NCBI GenBank assembly: GCA_008931825.1
Contig: QXVZ01022878.1
Coordinates: forward strand, 1-33,268
Direction: 5' to 3'
DNA from: Phallusia fumigata
Lineage: Eukaryota; Chordata; Ascidiacea; Phlebobranchia; Ascidiidae
Length of the DNA stretch: 33,268 nucleotides
Positions 26,601-33,268 of the stretch are shown one piece after another (within the stretch, counting starts at the first letter, position 1; each line of letters starts with the position of its first letter). A program made the translations under genes and the position numbers. Below the pieces are notes generated by a model. The model was not told where the DNA came from, did no database searches, and worked only from the letters and a program-made list of their open reading frames with translations.

Positions 26601-26718
26601 CTAAGTTTCTTATGAAGGGCTTGGAATATCAAACGAATTGGAAAATGTGCAATAACGAAAGCAATGGAGGAATCTGGTTGGTATGAATCATCGTGATCAG
26701 ATGCATCGCGTATAAAAA
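26601..26718 (+). other. exon block W4
   Basis: Acceptor TTTTTGTTGCAG, donor GTAAGT. W frame RKQWRNLVGMNHRDQMHRV, then a stop. Confidence 0.45.
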
Positions 26719-26739
26719 GTAAGTACACAGGCATGTTTA

Positions 26740-27500
26740 TGTGCTTCTATAGTTTTTCTTCTCGTTTGTTCAAATTTCTTGAAATTTGCACACATGATAG
26801 ACCGGTATCTGATGTTGTGCACTGTCACTTTCATCACCCATCAGTAAACCCACAGGCCTCCGAAACGTAAAAAGATTGAAACAACAATTAATAATCGAGT
26901 AAGTCACCTAGAAGTTTCCTATCTTGATAGTTGGTGTAATGCGAAACTTGAGGGTATTATGTAACTTTTGGTTCGATTCACCCATTTTAACCCTTTAAAA
27001 CCCAAATCATCATTTTTATGTTTACGTGCCCCATGCACGAGTTCTGCCCCAAATGCAAACGACGCGACGCGAAGGAAGCGATTGACGTGTTTACGACACA
27101 AGTGGCGCTGCGCTTAGTGGCGGCCAGGCGGGAGTTTTATTGACTAAATCAAGCTGTAAATGCGCAGTGGTAACCTTAAATATACATATTGTTTTCGCTC
27201 TGGTTGTTTGGTTTTTCTACCCTCCAGCTTGTCTATGCACTAGAAATGTTGAGTGGATTTGGATAAAACCTTCACAGGTGGAACATATTATCATGGAAAC
27301 CGATTGTCCCAGAAACTTCAGTGGGTGGTGGTTTAAGTCGGGGTAGTCACTCACTTAGTTAACATGAGCTCCTAGTGGTTGGTTTGGTGCTCCATTGTTC
27401 CAGCCGTTACCCAACTCCCCCCCCCCCAAATAGTGTCAAATTAATAAACATATGTCTGCATTACATGAAATTTACAGAATCTCCACGCGTAGGGAGTTTT
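26740..27500. repeat. repeat family R, copy 5
   Basis: Contains CACCTAGAAGTTTCCTA, CGCAAACGACGCGACGCG-like text, GCTGTAAATGCGCAGTGGTAACC, CAGCTTGTCTATGC and GTGGGTGGTGGTTTAAGTC. A C-run lies at 27417-27427. Confidence 0.45.
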
Positions 27501-27515
27501 TAAAATTCGGTTGCT

Positions 27516-27548
27516 AAAGGCTAACCAGGGTGCACACTGTTTGGCTTT
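27516..27548 (+). other. H3 hairpin with GUGCAC loop
   Basis: AAGGCTAACCAG / CTGTTTGGCTTT, 11 of 12 with G-U, loop GGTGCACA (GTGCAC 27530-27535). 76 nt before the Z acceptor. Confidence 0.72.
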
Positions 27549-27624
27549 CGTGATATGTTTTTGCGTTTTACTTTTATGTGAGAGATATTTTGCGTTTTTC
27601 TGTCTCTGATATTTTTTGTTGCAG

Positions 27625-27725
27625 GAGCGTTGGTCGTGCCGCTCTTGGAGATAAATGGGAGAAGACCGTTTTTGTCTATTGTTCCTGGAATCCCCGACTT
27701 CAAAAACGGTTGAATGCTCAAAAAA
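27625..27725 (+). other. exon block Z2
   Basis: Acceptor TTTTTGTTGCAG, donor GTAAAT. Phase +2 reads ALVVPLLEINGRRPFLSIVP, then shifts and stops. Confidence 0.45.
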
Positions 27726-27982
27726 GTAAATGGCTGTAGGTAATTGCGTTTAGTTTACCAATGTTAGATAAACTGCAGCCAAGTACGTTAAATTTAATTC
27801 ACAAAAGTTAGTAACAATCACCAATTTCTGATTGCTTAAGGGTCTTAAAAAGCTAGCATAAAGCTAGCATAAGCAATGCTAACATATTAATGTTGGCGCA
27901 CTCACTAGGCGAGGAACCTTTCACCTTACATTTCGTTAAGCTTGTACATTAAACTTGAATGCTGTTTTTGTTTTTGTTGCAG
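27726..27982 (+). other. intron with pre-W sequence, no hairpin
   Basis: Shares TTTCGTTAAGCTTGTACATTAAACTTGAATGCTG with introns before W1, W4 and W6. No GTGCAC hairpin and no H4. Confidence 0.4.
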
Positions 27983-28080
27983 ATTTGATTTATAAAGACG
28001 GTTCCGGAAGACCCTAACAAAAGCGATGGCGCAATCTGGTTGTTGATGCATCATCGTGATCAAACGCATCAGATGCCAAA
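27983..28080 (+). other. exon block W5
   Basis: Acceptor TTTTTGTTGCAG, donor GTAAGT. Ends MHHRDQTHQMPN. An earlier frame shift is present. Confidence 0.45.
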
Positions 28081-28109
28081 CGTAAGTAAACGGGCATGTT
28101 CATCCGCTT

Positions 28110-28560
28110 CGATGAATTTTATCACGGGTCCCCTTAAATGGCCACATAATGTCTCCCCCCTGTGTTTTGTCCTTATCTTAGTTTCTTTCTTTTGTCTTTT
28201 TTCTGTTCAACACCGTTTGTTTCTTCGTTTAGTCAAGAATGACTTTGAATAGCTCTACATTTGCACCTAGGAGTTTCCTACTTTGATAATTGCTACACTG
28301 CGATGTATTTGACAGTCTTTTGTGACATTTGGTTGGATTCACCTATTTTCATCTTTTTATCTCAAAATATTCATTTTTCTGTTTACATGACCTGCAGTTC
28401 TGACATACTAATCCAAATGTGTTTGGGTTTTAGCGGTTGGTATAAAGACTTTCACTCCACACATAAACGGGCGTTTCGCTGACTAAACTCGAGCTGTAAA
28501 TGCGCAGTGGTAACCTCAATTCGTTTGGTATATCGCGATGTAGAGGATAATGCCATTATA
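28110..28560. repeat. repeat family R, copy 6 (partial)
   Basis: Contains CACCTAGGAGTTTCCTAC, GGTTGGATTCACCTATTTTCA and GCTGTAAATGCGCAGTGGTAACC. Confidence 0.4.
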
Positions 28561-28606
28561 GTATGTATGTTTGTTCTAAATGTTTGACATGTTTATTGTT
28601 TTTTAG

Positions 28607-28656
28607 AAAATGAATTGAGACGGGAAAGAAGGAAATGGAAGAACCAGAAGTTAGAT
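28607..28656 (+). other. exon block X5
   Basis: Acceptor TTTTTTAG, donor GTATGT. 50 nt. Basic text, but the frame has a stop. Confidence 0.45.
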
Positions 28657-28689
28657 GTATGTTAAAGTTGATACATATTTATGTCTAAA

Positions 28690-28715
28690 TAAACAGATGG
28701 TTTAGCCCCTGTATT
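28690..28715 (+). other. H2 hairpin remnant
   Basis: GATGGTTTAGCCCCTGTA: the loop and one arm are deleted. The following Y5 block also has a changed end. Confidence 0.4.
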
Positions 28716-28783
28716 TCAAGTAAATTATATGCACCATCAAATTTAGATAACTTAGCAATCGCTTTCTACTTTTTTTCCTCCAG

Positions 28784-28860
28784 ACGTTTTTCTATCAGAC
28801 CAGCCTCGCTTCCAGATGACCATTGTTGCATAAAGAACTGCCTGGATGACGTCGTATTTT
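28784..28860 (+). other. exon block Y5
   Basis: Acceptor TTTTTCCTCCAG. The core CAGCCTCGCTTCCAGATGACC is Y-like. No clear donor. Confidence 0.4.
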
Positions 28861-28950
28861 AATTACCGGAGTCATAACGGTTTAATCTATCCAGCTAGAA
28901 TTGAAACTCCGTAAGTTTGACATGAATTTCCTAATCAAAATTCGAGTGAT

Positions 28951-28984
28951 AAAGGCTAACCAGGGTGCACACTGTTTAGCCTTC
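28951..28984 (+). other. H3 hairpin with GUGCAC loop
   Basis: AAGGCTAACCAG / CTGTTTAGCCTT, 11 of 12, loop GGTGCACA (GTGCAC 28965-28970). Confidence 0.72.
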
Positions 28985-29059
28985 GCGATATGTTTTTGCG
29001 TTTTGCTTTTAAGTGAGATATATTTTGCATTTTTCTGTCTTTGATATTTTTTGTTTCAG

Positions 29060-29169
29060 GAACATTGGTCTCGCCGCTGTCGAGGAAAATGTGAGGACTT
29101 GACAGAAGACCATTTTTGTCTATGATTTCTGAGATCGTCAACGCCACGAAGGATTGAAGAATCAACAAG
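29060..29169 (+). other. exon block Z3
   Basis: Acceptor TTTTTTGTTTCAG, donor GTAATT. Phase 0 reads EHWSRRCRGKCEDLTEDHFC, then stops. Phase +2, the frame open in Z1, stops early. Confidence 0.45.
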
Positions 29170-29269
29170 GTAATTGGCTGTAGATAATCACGTTTAATTA
29201 AACTGTAGCCAAGCACGTTGTATTTAATTTACAAAAATTGATAACAAACTGTCAAACAATTTCTGATAG

Positions 29270-29313
29270 CTAAAGACTAACTGGGGAACAAACTGTTTAG
29301 CGTTTGCGATATG
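29270..29313 (+). other. decayed H3 hairpin
   Basis: AAAGACTAACTGGGGAACAA then CTGTTTAGCG: arms partly pair, and the loop palindrome is lost. No Z block follows it. Confidence 0.4.
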
Positions 29314-29492
29314 CTTTTGCGAGTTTATGTATTCCCCCAAGGAAAACCGTTTAATTTACAAAAATTTTGAAATTTTATGATAAAACCTAATGTTGACGCA
29401 TTTACTGTATTGTAATGGGCGAGGAACCTTTCACCTTATATTTCGTTAAGCCTATGCATTAAATTGGAATGCTTTTGTTAGTTATGTTGCAG

Positions 29493-29583
29493 ATGTGATT
29501 CTTAAAAGACGGGCCGCTAACAAAAGCAATGGAGGAATCTGGTTGATATGCATTACCATGGTCAGATGCATCATATGCCAAAT
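29493..29583 (+). other. exon block W6
   Basis: Acceptor TTATGTTGCAG, donor GTGAGT. Ends QKQWRNLVDMHYHGQMHHM.. in the W frame. Confidence 0.5.
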
Positions 29584-29884
29584 GTGAGTAAACAGGCATG
29601 TTTTTACGCTTCGATAACTTATATCATGGTCCCCTTAAAGGGGCACAAATTGTTTTCCGCCCGTGTTTTTTGTTTTTCTTTCCGCCGTTGGTTTTTTCCC
29701 TTCGTTAAGTCAGGAAATCCTCTAAATTTCTTCAAATTTGCTCTTAGTCGAAATGCGTTTGCTCCATCACAATTAGTAAGACGGTGCATCACAACAACTC
29801 TGTTCAAAACGAATCTATCAACAATCGAAAATTTGGGACCCAATGCAATGCGGATATTAAAAGTACCCAATTTAATTTAATCGT
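29584..29884 (+). other. intron between W6 and X6
   Basis: No hairpin. From about 29835 it matches the pre-K sequence at 30820 and 31610 (GGGACCCAATG...ATTAAAAGTACCCAATTTAAT). Confidence 0.35.
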
Positions 29885-30003
29885 AGTGTATGTGCAATGG
29901 CAATATGGAGAACGCCACCTCCAGTATTTGATGTTCTCAAACAAGACAGTATAGTATGCATTTTGTTCTAAATGTTTGACATGTTTTTTGCATTGTTTAA
30001 TAG
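29885..30003 (+). other. conserved pre-X intronic block K, copy 4
   Basis: TATGTGCAATGGCAATATGG... TGGAG / CTCCA could form a small 5-bp hairpin. Confidence 0.4.
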
Positions 30004-30054
30004 GAAATGGATGAAGACGGCAAAGAAGAAAATGGAAGCAACCATAATTTACAG
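30004..30054 (+). other. exon block X6
   Basis: Acceptor TTGTTTAATAG, donor GTATTA. H2 is absent from the following intron. Confidence 0.5.
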
Positions 30055-30161
30055 GTATTATGAAGTTGATACATATTTATGTCTACATTGGTTGATACAT
30101 ATTGTGTTAAGTACATTATATGCACTAACAAATTTGGGTGACTTTGATGATAAAACTTCAG

Positions 30162-30235
30162 GCCAGCATCGCTTCCAGAAGAAGACCGTTATTACATGAA
30201 GAGCTGCTTGGATCACACGTCTTATTGCCCAACAG
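30162..30235 (+). other. exon block Y6, shifted acceptor
   Basis: Acceptor AAAACTTCAG lies about 8 nt inside the usual Y start. Donor GTAATT. The Y frame is intact (SIASRRRPLLHEELLGS) if entered in its own phase. Confidence 0.45.
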
Positions 30236-30335
30236 GTAATTAACTGTAGTCAAGCACATTACCGGTTTAATCTATCCAGATAACGTGAAAACTGCGTAAG
30301 TTTGACATGGATTTCATGTTCAGAATTCGAATGCT

Positions 30336-30368
30336 AAAGGCTAACCAGGGTGCACACTGTTTAGCCTT
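30336..30368 (+). other. H3 hairpin with GUGCAC loop
   Basis: Same arms as 28951-28984, loop GGTGCACA (GTGCAC 30350-30355). 77 nt before the acceptor at 30445. Confidence 0.72.
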
Positions 30369-30445
30369 CGTGATATGTTTTCGCGTTTTGCTTTCAAGTT
30401 AGAGATACATTTGCATTTTTCTGTATTCGATAATTTTTGTTTCAG

Positions 30446-30563
30446 GATCATTGACCTTGCCGCGGTCTAGGAAAAGTTAGGACTTGGTAGAAGATGCTGT
30501 CAAAAGCAATTAAGGAATCTGGTTGATATGCATCACCATGGTCAGATGCATCATATGCCAAAT
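30446..30563 (+). other. chimeric exon block Z4/W7
   Basis: Starts as Z after TTTTTGTTTCAG, then switches at GACTTGGTAGAAGATGC into W (QKQLRNLVDMHHHGQMHHM) and ends at the W donor GTAAGT. Confidence 0.5.
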
Positions 30564-30649
30564 GTAAGTAAACAGGCATGTTCATGTACTTGACTTGGTG
30601 AGAGACCATTCTTGCCTAGGGTTCCTGGGATCCCCGAATGCTCAACAAG
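30564..30649 (+). other. rest of block Z4 after the W insertion
   Basis: After AACAGGCATGTTCATGTACTT (W intron text) the Z sequence resumes at GACTTGGTGAGAGACCATTC and ends at donor GTAATT. So a W exon with its donor sits inside a Z exon. Confidence 0.5.
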
Positions 30650-31018
30650 GTAATTGGCTGTAGGTAATGGCGTTTAATTTACCAATGTTAAATAAACTGT
30701 AACCAAGCACGTTAAATTTAATTTACAAAAGTTAATAACAATCTAACTCTGCTCAGGAATAATTTACATGTGGGTGGAGACCCATGTGTTTACGCTTGGA
30801 TTGACAATAGGAAGTTAGGGGCCCAATGGAATGCGGGTACTAAAATTAATCAATGTAATAAATAGAAATGCTATGTGTTGAAAATATCGTAAGATCGTAG
30901 TGTATGTGCAATGGCAATATGGAGAACGCCACCTCCAGTATTTGATGTTCCCATTCAAGCCAGTGTACTATGCATTTTGGTTCAAAATGTTTGACATGTT
31001 TTTTGTATTGTTTAATAG

Positions 31019-31069
31019 GAAATGGATTGAAACGGCAAAGAAGGAAATGGAAGCAACCAGCAGTTAGAG
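31019..31069 (+). other. exon block X7 (open)
   Basis: Acceptor TTTAATAG, donor GTATAT. Phase +2: NGLKRQRRKWKQPAVR. Confidence 0.52.
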
Positions 31070-31113
31070 GTATATTGAAGTTGATACATATTCATGTCTA
31101 CATAATGCAATAC

Positions 31114-31143
31114 GGATGGTTTAGAGTGCACGCTTGACCGCCC
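31114..31143 (+). other. H2 hairpin with GUGCAC loop
   Basis: GGATGGT / ACCGCCC (6 of 7), AG / CT, loop AGTGCACG (GTGCAC 31126-31131). Confidence 0.65.
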
Positions 31144-31253
31144 CCTGTGTTTTTGTTTTAAGTACATTACATGCACCATCAAATTTAGATATCTTCGATA
31201 CATAGCTAAATACAGCAATCGGTTTTAATGACATTTTTACGTTTTTCCACCAG

Positions 31254-31334
31254 AACTACAGACCAGCATCGCTTCAAGAAGACCAATATTACATGACGAA
31301 CTGCTTGATCGATCGGATGTCGTCTTTCCCACGG
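31254..31334 (+). other. exon block Y7 (open)
   Basis: 81 nt, acceptor TTTTTCCACCAG, donor GTAATT. Phase 1: SIASRRPILHDELLDRSDVV. Confidence 0.55.
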
Positions 31335-31434
31335 GTAATTAACTGTTGTCAAGCCCATTACCGGTTTAAACTATCCCGCAAAATTTAAAACTGCGTAAGT
31401 TTGACATGAATTTCCTAATCAAAATTCGAGTGAT

Positions 31435-31467
31435 AAAGGCTAACCAGGGTGCACACTGTTTAGCCTT
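31435..31467 (+). other. H3 hairpin with GUGCAC loop
   Basis: Same arms as 30336-30368, loop GGTGCACA (GTGCAC 31449-31454). The Z block that should follow is deleted. Confidence 0.7.
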
Positions 31468-31810
31468 CGTGATAGGTTTTTGCAATTTGCTTTCAAGTTA
31501 ATGTTAGATAAACTAAAGCCATGCAAGTTAAATTTAATTTTGAAAAGTTAATAACAATCTAACTCGGTTGGAGACCCATATGTTTACGCTTGGATTAACA
31601 ATAAGAAATTAGGCACCCAATGAGATTCGGGTATTAAAAGTATCCAATTTAATAAATAGAAATGCTATATGTTAAAAATATCGTAAGATCGTAGTGTATG
31701 TGCAATGACAATATGGAGAACGCCACCTCCAGTATTTGATGTTCTCAAACAAATCAGTGTTCTATGCATTTTGTTCACAATGTTTGACTTGTTTTTGTAT
31801 TGTTTAATAG

Positions 31811-31861
31811 GAAATGAATTGAGACAGCCAAGAAGAAAATGGAAGCAACCAGCAGTTAGAG
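31811..31861 (+). other. exon block X8 (open)
   Basis: Acceptor TTGTTTAATAG, donor GTAAAT. Phase +2: NELRQPRRKWKQPAVR. Confidence 0.52.
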
Positions 31862-31905
31862 GTAAATTGAAGTTGATACATATTCATGTCTACATAATGT
31901 GACAC

Positions 31906-31935
31906 GGATGGTTTAGAGTGCACGCTTGACCACCC
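31906..31935 (+). other. H2 hairpin with GUGCAC loop
   Basis: GGATGGT / ACCACCC (6 of 7), loop AGTGCACG (GTGCAC 31918-31923). Confidence 0.65.
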
Positions 31936-32045
31936 CCTGTATTTTTGTTTTAAGTGCATTGTATGCACCATTAAATTTAGATATCTTCGATACATAGCTA
32001 AATACAGTAATCGGTTTTAATGACATTTTTTCGTTTTTCCACCAG

Positions 32046-32127
32046 AACTACAGACCAGCATCGCTTCCAGAAGATCATTATTGCATGAAGAACTGCTTGG
32101 ATCGATCGGATGTCGTCTTTCCCACGG
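32046..32127 (+). other. exon block Y8 (open)
   Basis: 82 nt, acceptor TTTTTCCACCAG, donor GTAATT. Phase 1: SIASRRSLLHEELLGSIGC. Confidence 0.55.
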
Positions 32128-32227
32128 GTAATTAACTGTAGTCAAGCACATTACCGGTTTAATCCATCCCGCAAAATTTAAAACTGCGTAAGTTTGACAT
32201 GAATTTCCTAATCAAAATTCGTTTGCT

Positions 32228-32260
32228 AAAGGCTAACCAGGGTGCACACTGTTTAGCCTT
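32228..32260 (+). other. H3 hairpin with GUGCAC loop
   Basis: AAGGCTAACCAG / CTGTTTAGCCTT, loop GGTGCACA (GTGCAC 32242-32247). 77 nt before the acceptor at 32337. Confidence 0.72.
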
Positions 32261-32337
32261 CGTGATATGTTTTCGCGTTTTGCTTTCGAGTGAGAGATAA
32301 ATTTGCATTTTTCTGTCTTCGATAATTTTTGTTTCAG

Positions 32338-32437
32338 GAACATTGACCTTGCCGCGGTCTTGTGACTTGGTGAGAGACCATTCTTGCCCATGGTTCCTGG
32401 GATCCCCGACGCCACAAACGGTTGAATGCTCAACACG
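32338..32437 (+). other. exon block Z9 (open in phase +2)
   Basis: 100 nt, acceptor TTTTTGTTTCAG, donor GTAATT. Phase +2: LPRSCDLVRDHSCPWFLGS, then PTPQTVEC. The upstream Y8 ends in a phase that does not match this frame. Confidence 0.5.
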
Positions 32438-32504
32438 GTAATTGGCTGTAGGTAATTGTTTAATAATTCACAAAAATTAGTAACAATCTGTTAAACAATT
32501 TCTG

Positions 32505-32535
32505 ATTGCAGGGTTCACACTGGTCGGCCTTCGTG
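32505..32535 (+). other. H3 remnant
   Basis: CAGGGTTCACACTGGTCGGCC keeps the 3' arm and a loop changed to GGTTCACA. The 5' arm is deleted. Confidence 0.4.
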
Positions 32536-32574
32536 ATATGTTTTTTTGTACTTTCAAGTGAGAGATAGATTGCT

Positions 32575-32607
32575 AAAGGCTGACTTGGGTGCACTCTGTT
32601 CAGCTTT
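32575..32607 (+). other. H3 hairpin with GUGCAC loop, last copy
   Basis: AAAG(G)CTGA / TTCAGCTTT with a bulged G. GTGCAC at 32589-32594. 55 nt before the last acceptor. The arms differ from the other copies but pair. Confidence 0.65.
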
Positions 32608-32662
32608 AAAAGTATGCTTTTGGGGGATTGTATTTTTTGTCTCTGGTATGTTTTTACTTCAG

Positions 32663-32800
32663 ACATATCGGTCCAGTAGGGATTTGGCAGGAGACAAGCA
32701 GCCAGCGGATACCTTATCCATTCAGGACTTTTTCTGTTTCATCCACAAGACCAGCTTTATTTGAAGAGAAAGATTTTGTTTACCTTACTGTTTGTCGTAA
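32663..32800 (+). other. terminal exon block, D-like
   Basis: Acceptor TTTTTACTTCAG. It matches the end of D and the sequence past its donor at 15880-15940 (CAAGCAGCCAGCGGATA, CAGGACTT, TTTCATCCA). No further donor is seen and the minisatellite follows, so it may be the last exon. No AATAAA is present. Confidence 0.4.
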
Positions 32801-32894
32801 TTAGAAGATAAATGTGAATGTAGATACTGTTTTTACTGCATAGAGTGCTCATTCCTGTTGGTTGTATATGCATATTTTGATCTAATACTGATTG

Positions 32895-33268
32895 TGTATT
32901 TATGTATCTCTTATATGTTTTGATCTCGTATTGGTTGTGCACGTATGTTTTAATGTCGTGTTGCTTATGCATGTATGTTTTGATCTCGTATTGGTTGTGT
33001 ATGTATGTTTTAATGTCGTGTTGCTTATGCATGTATGTTTTGATCTCGTATTGGTGGTGTATGTATGTTTTAATGTCGTGTTGCTTATGCATGTATGTTT
33101 TGATCTCGTATTGGTTGTGTATGTATGTTTTGATCTCTTATTGGTTGTATATGTGTATGTTTTGATCTCTTATTGCTTACGCATATATGTTTTGATCTCT
33201 TATTGGTTGTGATGTATGGTTTAATGTCGTATTGGTGGTGTATGTATGTTTTGATGTCTTTTTGGTTG
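32895..33268. repeat. 30-bp minisatellite with 60-bp higher-order unit
   Basis: Monomers of the type TATGTTTTGATCTCGTATTG alternate with TATGTTTTAATGTCGTGTTG; the 60-bp dimer repeats almost perfectly at 32941-33120. It continues past the right edge. Open frames on both strands are by-products of the period being a multiple of three. Confidence 0.85.

Larger units (their letters stand above)
30770..32260 (+). repeat. recent tandem duplication, period about 792 bp
   Basis: Pre-K, K, X, H2, Y and H3 recur at constant offset: X 31019 and 31811, H2 31114 and 31906, Y 31254 and 32046, H3 31435 and 32228. Confidence 0.7.
18041..32800 (+). other. array unit 2: second promoter plus tandem W-X-Y-Z cassettes
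   Basis: Same plan as unit 1: promoter copy, first exon, F blocks with GC donors, H1 hairpins, H4, then cassettes. Here they are the diverged W-X-(H2)-Y-(H3)-Z type, and the introns are enlarged by repeat family R and a hAT-like element. It ends in a D-like terminal block (32663). The last cassettes are recent duplicates. Whether one transcript spans the whole unit cannot be seen from sequence. Confidence 0.55.

Noticed and set aside
24694-26822. GTGCAC at 24694, 24723 and 26817
   Set aside because: These lie in repeat R, without pairing arms and away from cassette introns.
9589-31935. H2 as a tRNA D-arm or tRNA-derived SINE
   Set aside because: GGTGGTTAAGAGTGCACGCT only loosely resembles a D-arm; there is no anticodon arm, T-arm or 3' A-rich tail, and the element is fixed in one intron position.
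8978-32260. H3 or its complement as an iron-responsive element
   Set aside because: The six-base CAGUGN loop closed by a 5-bp stem and the bulged C are absent on both strands.
7502-32607. GTGCAC hairpins as a microRNA cluster
   Set aside because: Stems are only 7-13 bp with no extension outside; a microRNA precursor needs a stem of about 30 bp.
7141-32800. CRISPR array or prokaryotic island
   Set aside because: Eukaryotic splice signals, CCAAT promoters and diverged, unevenly spaced repeats; no short identical repeats with unique spacers.
7141-32800. Retrovirus-like or Polinton-type origin of the array
   Set aside because: No long terminal repeats, integrase, polymerase or capsid-like frames were seen; the GUGCAC loop likeness to dimerisation hairpins is of form only.
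32757-33212. Repetitive proteins on both strands over the minisatellite
   Set aside because: A 30-bp period is a multiple of three, so open frames repeat automatically; no start context or splice signal supports them.

Overview
The window looks like nuclear DNA from a tunicate, most likely a Ciona-type ascidian. It is AT-rich, has compact introns, a phase-1 EGF-exon gene, and several families of short interspersed repeats. The species call is an inference from style; no marker gene settles it.

Layout. (1) 867-5330, minus strand: the 5' part of a gene for a secreted multi-EGF protein. It has a signal-peptide exon, a 37-codon non-EGF exon and seven EGF exons, all joined in phase 1, and it runs off the left edge. 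(2) 5331-7140: intergenic DNA with a short tandem duplication and two decayed copies of EGF exons 6 and 7 of that gene. (3) 7141-17400 (unit 1) and 18041-32800 (unit 2), plus strand: two head-to-tail copies of an unusual transcription unit. Each starts with the same promoter (CCAAT boxes plus TGACGT sites, with identical 25-bp spacing between the last two). Behind it lie dozens of short exon-like blocks (25-130 nt), each flanked by a pyrimidine tract-AG and a GTAAGT-like or GCAAGT-like donor. The blocks fall into families in a repeated order: [H4]-A-B-(H2)-C-(H3)-D-E in unit 1, and the diverged W-X-(H2)-Y-(H3)-Z in unit 2. F blocks and H1 hairpins sit near the promoters. (4) 32890-33268: a 30-bp minisatellite running off the right edge.

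The striking feature is the intronic hairpins. Three stem families of unrelated sequence (H1, H2, H3) all present the same self-complementary hexamer GUGCAC in a 7- or 8-nt loop. I count 25 with an intact loop and about seven decayed ones. Nearly all lie in the short intron just upstream (about 55-155 nt) of the next acceptor. Their stems carry compensatory changes between copies, while the reading frames of the neighbouring exon blocks drift by single-base indels. In H2 and H3 the loop is purine-GUGCAC-purine, the form expected of kissing-loop (loop-loop dimer) hairpins. A second structured intronic element, H4 (about 145 nt, with helix covariation), mostly precedes A/W-type exons. I recognise no known family for the encoded product. 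Blocks A and E (often 99-111 nt, phase 0-0) and Y, X and W show conserved protein-like frames, so the locus probably descends from a coding gene. Whether it now makes protein, many splice isoforms or a long non-coding RNA is open.

Plain DNA-transposon traces (hAT-like) and a larger interspersed repeat family (R) fill the longer introns of unit 2. A perfect 180-bp duplication around an N at 26226 is probably an assembly artefact.
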